The notes below the pieces were generated by a model that saw only the letters and a list, made by a program, of their open reading frames with translations, searched no databases and was not told the origin of the DNA. Both the position numbers and the translations under genes were made by a program. Below are positions 6,350 to 11,230 of a stretch of 11,230 nucleotides of DNA, one piece after another. Numbering within the stretch: the stretch's first letter is position 1; the number at the start of each line of letters is the position of its first letter. The DNA is from an uncultured Chloroflexota bacterium (lineage in GTDB: Bacteria; Chloroflexota; Limnocylindria; Limnocylindrales; CSP1-4), in contig CAIYQJ010000052.1 in NCBI GenBank assembly GCA_903928275.1, positions 1-11,230 on the forward strand, read 5' to 3'.

Positions 6350-7762
6350 TCAGCCGAAGCGTCGCCCGTCCACCCAGCCGGACCAGCCGTTCTCGGCGAC
6401 GACGCGGGCCCAGTCGCCGACACGTTCGACAAGCGCGATCGGGAGCTCGCCCGGAAGCATGATGCTGGGCGTACGCCCATCCGGGACGGCCCAGGCTGCC
6501 GTGCCCTCGGGAGGGGTTCCGTGCGTGGGTACGAAGAGGGGCGGCGGAGCCGCCGGCGCGGCGATGGCCGGCGGAGCAGACGCGGCGGCGATGGCCGGCG
6601 TCGCCGCGGTGACCGCCGGTGCGGTGCCGGCCGAAGGAAGCGCCCGCAGCGCAGCGATCAGCGCCTCGCGCGTGTACGGACCGTCTCTCACGATCGGCGC
6701 CGGGGTGGCCTCTGCGCCACCATCCGCACCGATGCCCGCACGAGCACCGACCGCGCCCTCGATCAAGGCAGAGAGAGGGGACCTTCCGAGCAGGGTCACG
6801 TTGACCGTACCCGTGCCGCGCATCGGGACCAGGCTCAGGTCGGCCAGCCAGAACCCGCTTGGCGTCCGCCAGCCACCGAATGTCGTCAGCTCGATCTCGC
6901 CGGCCGCCATGAGCCGCTCCACCGACAGTCCGATCTGCATGGCACCCTGGATCACGGCCCGGCACAGACGGTCGAGGCCCTCGCCGAAGATGTAGACATC
7001 GCCCAGCGGGTCGCCAGGGTCGCCAGGGAGCTTCGCCAGGATGCCGGCCGCATCCATCCGGTCGATGACGCCCGGGACCCGCTCATCGAACCGTTCCGGT
7101 ACGAGGTCCGGCCGCAGCAGGGCGAAGAGCGGGACCGACCAGCCCGGATCGATGGCGGCCAGCCCGGTCTTCCAGGCCTCCGCCAGCCCGGCGGACGATA
7201 CGCCGGCGGGATCGCCACCCAGCCGCGACAGTCGCCGGCGGAGCGTCGCCACGCGGTAGGCGTCGAGCAACGTGAGAGTCGCCCAGAACTGGTCGAGATC
7301 GAAGGTCATCTGGAGCGGCTCGACCTCGACGACGGCGTTGGCCGACATCACGTCAAGGCAGCTCAACCACACCTCGTCGGACGAGAGGGGGCCAGAGAAG
7401 CGCACTTCGTCCGAGTCCACGACGATCCGGAAGCCCGGACCGCGGCCGTAGCCATCCGGCCACAGGTACTGACCCATGAGCGTTGTGTCGCCGTCGCCGA
7501 AGAGCAGCGCGATGGTGCAGCGTGGGTCGAGCAGGGCGGGCACGAGGGAGGCCAGGGGCCCATCGAGGGAGACAAGCACGTCGAGGAGCGCCTGTCGGTC
7601 CGAAGGAGCGTCCGGCGGGGCGATTCGGGCCAGTGGCGAGAGCCCGCCGCACCCCAGCCCCGGAATCTCGCCGAGCGTCTTGAGCGCTCGGCGAGAGAGC
7701 GTGATGTCGCGGGCCTCGATGTCCGACGTGCCGCTCATCTGTTGACCCGTCGTGCCGCTCAA
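6350..7762 (-). CDS. Unrecognised 470-aa protein with C-terminal bacterial SH3-like domain
   Basis: No signal peptide or membrane span is visible, so it is probably cytoplasmic. Residues 1-345 form an alpha/beta globular part I cannot assign (for example FGDGDTTLMGQYLWPDGYG, 89-106, and GTGTVNVTLLGRSPLSALIE, 316-335). About 352-410 is an Ala/Pro-rich linker with a predicted helix YTREALIAALRALP. About 411-470 is a bacterial SH3-like domain with AAWAVPDG, LVERVGDWARVVAENGWSGWVDGR. I prefer the TTG at 7762 because GAGAGG (7770-7775) lies 7 nt upstream; the in-frame ATG at 7738 (462 aa) has no good ribosome site. The TTG lies 25 nt after the stop of the 1084-aa gene, so they form an operon. It could be a cytoplasmic partner, chaperone or immunity-like protein for the large membrane protein; this is position-based inference. 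Confidence 0.8.
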   Translation of the reverse strand: MSGTTGQQMSGTSDIEARDITLSRRALKTLGEIPGLGCGGLSPLARIAPPDAPSDRQALLDVLVSLDGPLASLVPALLDPRCTIALLFGDGDTTLMGQYLWPDGYGRGPGFRIVVDSDEVRFSGPLSSDEVWLSCLDVMSANAVVEVEPLQMTFDLDQFWATLTLLDAYRVATLRRRLSRLGGDPAGVSSAGLAEAWKTGLAAIDPGWSVPLFALLRPDLVPERFDERVPGVIDRMDAAGILAKLPGDPGDPLGDVYIFGEGLDRLCRAVIQGAMQIGLSVERLMAAGEIELTTFGGWRTPSGFWLADLSLVPMRGTGTVNVTLLGRSPLSALIEGAVGARAGIGADGGAEATPAPIVRDGPYTREALIAALRALPSAGTAPAVTAATPAIAAASAPPAIAAPAAPPPLFVPTHGTPPEGTAAWAVPDGRTPSIMLPGELPIALVERVGDWARVVAENGWSGWVDGRRFG

Positions 7763-7769
7763 CTGCCGA

Positions 7770-7775
7770 CCTCTC
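7770..7775 (-). promoter_or_regulatory. Ribosome binding site deciding the TTG start of the SH3 protein
   Basis: Read on the minus strand, GAGAGG is 7 nt from the TTG at 7762 and lies in the short gap after the 1084-aa gene. The competing ATG 24 nt downstream has only a GC-rich sequence without a Shine-Dalgarno match. Confidence 0.6.
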
Positions 7776-7787
7776 GTGTGGGGAGGC

Positions 7788-10700
7788 TCATGGCCGGATC
7801 CGGGCCCGCAGGTCGGACAGCGAGTCGATGCCGGCCTGGTGCAGGATCTTCGTCGCCTCGATGGGATCCTTGGCCGCCGCCGCCCGCATGATCGCCTCTT
7901 CCGGTCCGACGAAGTGGCCCCCGGCCTTGATCGCCCGGGCGGCCGCCTTGGCGCAGTCGTTGACGTTGTTGGCGGCGACGGCCGAGTCGATCTTGCTGAT
8001 CTGGGTGGCCACGTCTGCGCTCGACGCGGCCGCCCGCGCGGCCGCGCTGGCGGCGTCTGCGCTGGCAGGCGCCCCGGTCGGACCGAATCGTTGCGGCATC
8101 GGCAGGGCCTCGGTGCCCAGACCGGCGTCGACATGGTTACCGACCGTGACGGCCCCATCCGGCGCGGTGTACGTCGGCACGTAGCCTGACTTGCTGTTGA
8201 TCTGCTGCAGGTTGCCCCGGACGAAGGAGTCGCTCAAGGGGGCGTCGCCCGATGCGTCCACCAGGGTGCCGGGCTTGGCCACGTACGCGTGGGTGGCCAG
8301 GTCGTCCGGGCTGAAGCCCGGCTTCCCCGGCCCCCCCAGCTTCCCGCACTCCTCGGCCAGGATGTCATTGGCCTGCTTCGTGGTGACGTGGCGAAGCTGG
8401 AACGTCCGGTCAAGGTCGGTGCTCGTGTTCGCCCCCGAGATGTACCCCCGGTTGCCCTGGGTCACCTCGAAGGTTGGGATCCGGCTCGGCACCGGCTCGC
8501 CGGCGGCCTGGCAAAGCTTCGCCTCCAGTTCGGCGATGCGCTTCGCGGCGTTGTTCATGGCCTGGTTCTGTAGGTCCATCTTCCTGGCGGTGATCAAGTT
8601 GTTCGCGTTGCTGTTCAGGTCCCCGACCTGGCGACCCATGCGGGCAGCGCCGGAGCCACCATCGGCCCGGATCGCGTTGTCAGCAGCCTCCTGCAGCCCG
8701 GGGTTCTCCCGCAGGATCCGAGCCCCCTCGCGGAGGTTGGTCGGGGCGACGGTGTCACCGAGAACCGTAGCGGAAAGCCGCTCGACCTTCTTCCCGGCGC
8801 TGATGGTCGCTTCGAGGCGCTCGGGCGTGAGCGTGGGCGGCTTCGCCGGACCAACCGCGGCGGCCGTGGCTTCAGCCGCCTTCGTTTCGGCGGCCCCTGC
8901 CTCGGCGGCCCCAGCCTCGGCGGCCCCAGCCTTGGCCGCCCGTCCACCCGCGACCGCCTCGGCGGCCCCAGCCTCGGCTGCCCGGGTCCTGGCGACGGTG
9001 CCAGCGGTCGTGGTCGCTTCGGCGGCTCTGCCAGCCCTGACCGCGCTGCCTGCGGCCTCGGCCGCCTCCACTGCTCGTCCAGCCTTGGCGGCGGCATTGG
9101 CCGCCTCGACCGCCTGGGCGGCGTCGACCGCAGCCGCGGCCCCGCGCACCTCGCCGAGGAACGGAGCTAGCAGGAGGCCCACTTTCAACTCGGCGGATTG
9201 GTAGGCGGCGAACTTGTCGGTCATGCTGGTGTTCGGGTCCATGAGGGTCTTGATCTCGTCGACCGGCAGCATGCCCGTCACCATGCTCACGCCCACGCTC
9301 CCAACCGCCTGGTACCCGGCAAAGTAGCCCTTCCCGTACTTCATGGCTCCAGCCCCGAGCGCGTCGAGATACCGGCCATCCGCCAGGGCCGAGTCCATGG
9401 CCTGCGATTCGGCTGGCGCGACGTTCTGGGTGGCCGCCTCCAGACCCTTGAGGAAGTACCTGGGGTTCCAGAGCGCATCCGCGATCTGCGAGATGCCGTG
9501 GCCGGCCGAGGAGGCGAAGGAGACGACCGACCCGACGCCCGCATCGACCTTCTTGCCCAGCCAGGAATCTCGCGCAGCCTTCAAGGCCGCGTCCGTGCCG
9601 CTGTTCGGATCGTAGAAGTCACCGGTGCCGGCCAGGCCCGCGCCCAACCCGGCGGCGGCGCGGATGGCCTTGATCGCCGCCGTGTACTTCCCGGGAATGA
9701 CATTCCCGTCCGCGTCGAGGAGGTCCGCCTGGGCGTTGGAGACCGCCTCCGCCATCGCCGTGTTGTTCGTCGCGACGGCCTGGTTCATGGCATAGGTGAG
9801 CTTGTCGATCGCGCCCTGGGTCGTGATGCCGTCCCCGCCGGGCGACGTGCCGGTAGGTCCCGGTCCGCCCGGTCCGCCCGGTCCGCCCGGTCCGCCCGAT
9901 CCGCCAGGGCTGCCCGCTCCGCCCGGTCCGCCGGGCGCGACCGGCGCGCCAGTCCCGCCGCCACCGGCGCCGCCGAGGAGCACGGCACCCAGCACCCCGA
10001 TGAGCGCGGGCGCCAGCACCCCGAGAAGGCCCTGCACCGGGTCGGCCGGGCCCGGGACGTCCCCGATGCCGCCCAGGCCGGGTGGCGGCCCGGCCGCGGC
10101 CCTGTGCGGCCGCCCCGAGGGGGCCGGGGAGCCTGCCGGGCCACTGCTCGGCACCGGCGACTCGGGCGGTTCGGACGGCTCCGAGGATCCGGTCGGTTCG
10201 CCCGATGGGCCGCCCGATGGGCCGCCCAATTCGACGGCCACGGGCGGAGAGCCCTGGTCCAGCGTCCCGGTGTACGTGGCCCGGAACTCCTGCGCATGAC
10301 CCTGGCAGCTGAGCTGGAGGACGATCTCGACAGGTGTGCCGTCCCACGTGACCGAGCTCGCCGCGACGCCGCCGATCTCCCACTTCGTCGCGATCTCGCC
10401 CTGGACGGGCGCGCCGTCTTCGCTCGCGACGTTCGCGCTCGGCGAGAGGGTGTCGCCGGGAGCCAGGTCGGGAGGAACGGAGATGGTCGCGACACAGAAC
10501 GGCAGCTCCGGGGGCGGGGTCAGGGTCGGGGCGGTCGGCTCGCCCGGCTCGCCCGGCCCGCCCGGTGCATCGGGTGGCCAGCCCGGAGCCCAGCGCATTG
10601 AGTCCATCAGCTTGGCGGTGTAGCTCTCGGGGGTATCGGTGCTGCTGGCCGATGGCGCGCCCTGGACCCCGAGGAACATCCATTGGCCGTCGCCATAGAC

Positions 10701-11042
10701 GAGCATCCCGACGAAGTCACACTGGCGATCGCCGGGCGAGGTGGCCGCGTAGGTCACGACGACATCGGCGCGCTGGTTGGGCGGAAAAGAGGCCGGCATG
10801 TCGGTGTGAGTGATCTTGTGGATGTCGACCTGGGGTCCCCCGCCGCAGCCGCTCCAGTCTAGCTTGGCCAATACCCGATCGACCGCCGCCTGGATCTCCC
10901 CGTCAGACGGGAAATACGGCCAGGTGTTGCTGGCCGACGCGGGGGTGGCGAACGGCAGGGTCAGCAGTAGCGCTGTTGCCGTGGCGGCCAGGGCGCGGGC
11001 CAGGGTCGTGCGCAGGCGTCGCGGTCGGCGGGGCGTCTTCAT
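7788..11042 (-). CDS. Large unrecognised membrane-anchored protein: signal peptide, ectodomain, one TM span, Gly/Pro and Ala repeats, large C-terminal region
   Basis: From the ATG at 11042 the protein is 1084 aa. Residues 1-37 are a signal peptide (basic start, core ALLLTLPFATP, ASA end). Residues 38-155 are a first ectodomain and 183-262 a beta-rich, Ig-like second one; four cysteines (66, 108, 183, 246) suit disulfides outside the cell. Pro/Ser/Gly linkers (156-182, 265-330) precede a hydrophobic span at about 335-358. Then come a collagen-like GPGG stretch (370-396), a helical part (406-640), Ala-rich AAEAG repeats (640-730) and a C-terminal region (735-1084) with a helix pair around 810-845, a motif GN...TSTDLD (863-878), and a small helical tail. 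The span would place about 725 residues in the cytoplasm. The 1094-aa alternative start (11072) is less likely, since GGGGTGATC sits 5 nt before the chosen ATG. No family recognised. Confidence 0.85.
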   Translation of the reverse strand: MKTPRRPRRLRTTLARALAATATALLLTLPFATPASASNTWPYFPSDGEIQAAVDRVLAKLDWSGCGGGPQVDIHKITHTDMPASFPPNQRADVVVTYAATSPGDRQCDFVGMLVYGDGQWMFLGVQGAPSASSTDTPESYTAKLMDSMRWAPGWPPDAPGGPGEPGEPTAPTLTPPPELPFCVATISVPPDLAPGDTLSPSANVASEDGAPVQGEIATKWEIGGVAASSVTWDGTPVEIVLQLSCQGHAQEFRATYTGTLDQGSPPVAVELGGPSGGPSGEPTGSSEPSEPPESPVPSSGPAGSPAPSGRPHRAAAGPPPGLGGIGDVPGPADPVQGLLGVLAPALIGVLGAVLLGGAGGGGTGAPVAPGGPGGAGSPGGSGGPGGPGGPGGPGPTGTSPGGDGITTQGAIDKLTYAMNQAVATNNTAMAEAVSNAQADLLDADGNVIPGKYTAAIKAIRAAAGLGAGLAGTGDFYDPNSGTDAALKAARDSWLGKKVDAGVGSVVSFASSAGHGISQIADALWNPRYFLKGLEAATQNVAPAESQAMDSALADGRYLDALGAGAMKYGKGYFAGYQAVGSVGVSMVTGMLPVDEIKTLMDPNTSMTDKFAAYQSAELKVGLLLAPFLGEVRGAAAAVDAAQAVEAANAAAKAGRAVEAAEAAGSAVRAGRAAEATTTAGTVARTRAAEAGAAEAVAGGRAAKAGAAEAGAAEAGAAETKAAEATAAAVGPAKPPTLTPERLEATISAGKKVERLSATVLGDTVAPTNLREGARILRENPGLQEAADNAIRADGGSGAARMGRQVGDLNSNANNLITARKMDLQNQAMNNAAKRIAELEAKLCQAAGEPVPSRIPTFEVTQGNRGYISGANTSTDLDRTFQLRHVTTKQANDILAEECGKLGGPGKPGFSPDDLATHAYVAKPGTLVDASGDAPLSDSFVRGNLQQINSKSGYVPTYTAPDGAVTVGNHVDAGLGTEALPMPQRFGPTGAPASADAASAAARAAASSADVATQISKIDSAVAANNVNDCAKAAARAIKAGGHFVGPEEAIMRAAAAKDPIEATKILHQAGIDSLSDLRARIRP
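8887..8973 (-). repeat. 15-bp repeats encoding AAEAG units in the large membrane protein
   Basis: On the plus strand, TCGGCGGCCCCAGCC recurs at 8902-8916, 8917-8931 and 8959-8973, with a one-base variant at 8887-8901 and decayed copies between. It encodes Ala/Glu-rich helix units (G-A-A-E-A), part of a longer Ala-rich stretch at about residues 640-730. The DNA similarity is stronger than protein selection alone needs, so recent tandem expansion is likely. Confidence 0.75.
9862..9933 (-). repeat. 9-bp tandem repeat encoding a collagen-like GPGG tract
   Basis: On the plus strand, GGTCCGCCC is repeated perfectly four times (9862-9897), followed by four decayed 9-bp units to 9933. It encodes GGP-type triplets at about residues 370-394 of the large membrane protein, directly inside the predicted membrane span. 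The unit length keeps the frame, so copy-number change would lengthen or shorten the linker without breaking the gene. Confidence 0.8.
10204..10227 (-). repeat. 12-bp tandem duplication in the ectodomain linker
   Basis: GATGGGCCGCCC occurs twice in a row on the plus strand, encoding GGPSGGPSG in the Pro/Ser/Gly linker outside the membrane span. It is in frame and looks like a recent duplication. Confidence 0.7.
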
Positions 11043-11230
11043 GTCCCGATCACCCCGGCCGCGAGCGCGCACGTGAGGGCCCAGGCCGTGACCAGCAGGA
11101 ACGCGCCGATCGCCGGGAACAGCATCCCCCGGAGCCCGCCGCCACCGCGCCGGCCGGCCTCGACGCCCACCGCTGCAGCCGCGGTCATGAGGCCCGCCGA
11201 CGAGAACGCCTGCGACGCGTTCCAGCCGAA
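11039..11230 (-). CDS. C-terminal part of an integral membrane protein (runs off the right edge)
   Basis: The last 63 codons of a minus-strand gene are present. They begin FGWNASQAFSSAGLMTAAAAVGVE, a mildly hydrophobic, Ala-rich segment. A basic Gly/Arg loop (EAGRRGGGGLRG) follows, then a clear membrane span of about 26 residues (MLFPAIGAFLLVTAWALTCA and on), and it ends AGVIGT. Its stop TGA overlaps the ATG of the 1084-aa gene in an ATGA, and its last codons contain that gene's ribosome site, so the two are translationally coupled and likely act together in the membrane. Too little is present to name a family. Confidence 0.75.
   Translation of the reverse strand, partial: FGWNASQAFSSAGLMTAAAAVGVEAGRRGGGGLRGMLFPAIGAFLLVTAWALTCALAAGVIGT
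11048..11056 (-). promoter_or_regulatory. Ribosome binding site deciding the start of the 1084-aa protein
   Basis: GGGGTGATC on the minus strand matches the extended anti-Shine-Dalgarno complement GAGGTGATC at 8 of 9 positions and ends 5 nt before the ATG at 11042. This favours that ATG over the upstream GTG at 11072, and it gives an N-terminus that begins directly with a standard signal peptide. Confidence 0.7.

Noticed and set aside
6346..6480. N-terminal extension of the helicase remnant up to an ATG at 6480
   Set aside because: The extra residues are a shadow of the SH3 gene in another frame, show no helicase similarity, and the ATG has no ribosome site.
9196..10600. Long plus-strand open frames opposite the 1084-aa gene
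   Set aside because: Arg/Gly/Pro-rich shadow translations without domains; the minus-strand frame has a signal peptide, a ribosome site and coherent domain order.
1..11230. CRISPR array, tRNA, rRNA or transposase
   Set aside because: No spaced direct repeats, cloverleaf sequence, rRNA segment or transposase motifs were seen on either strand; the Cas4-like nuclease alone is not evidence of CRISPR.

Overview
The window is very GC-rich (roughly 70% by eye) and gene-dense, with several GTG/TTG starts and overlapping stop/start codons. It looks like a chromosomal stretch from a high-GC bacterium. The gene set (a Get3/ArsA-type ATPase with an HSP20-like tail, a TM0106-type helicase remnant, an archaeal-type ATPase_2/DUF234 protein, a bacterial SH3 protein) would fit Chloroflexota or a high-GC actinobacterium. 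This placement is inference; there is no rRNA or other decisive marker.

Layout, left to right. (1) The left edge (1-109, minus) holds the first 36 codons of an isochorismatase-family hydrolase, with a 12-bp direct repeat upstream. (2) Positions 242-2673 (minus) form a compact operon, read right to left: Get3/ArsA-like ATPase, a 99-aa coiled-coil protein, then a secreted phosphoesterase. The genes are joined by a 3-nt gap and a 4-nt GTGA overlap. (3) Upstream of it, also on minus, is a RecB/AddB/Cas4-like PD-(D/E)XK nuclease with a probable Fe-S cluster (2884-3753). (4) A 156-bp divergent intergenic region carries a perfect 6+6 palindrome and leads into a plus-strand ATPase_2/DUF234 gene (3910-5346) and a DUF1810 gene (5379-5795). 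(5) Facing these on minus is the C-terminal stub of a TM0106-type helicase (about 5812-6345). It lacks everything upstream of the last helicase motifs and stops where the next gene ends.

(6) The right 4.9 kb (6350-11230, minus) is one operon, read right to left: the end of an integral membrane protein; a 1084-aa protein with signal peptide, ectodomain, one membrane span, collagen-like GPGG stretch, Ala-rich repeats and a large conserved-looking C-terminal region; and a 470-aa soluble protein ending in a bacterial SH3-like domain. I do not recognise the 1084-aa protein or the body of the 470-aa protein. This operon is the best candidate here for something undescribed. Its topology suggests an envelope-spanning apparatus or sensor with a large cytoplasmic domain, and a weak nucleotidyltransferase-like motif in that domain is worth a structural test.

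The left operon may link cytoplasmic ATP-driven protein targeting (Get3-like) with an exported phosphatase, but only the gene order supports this.
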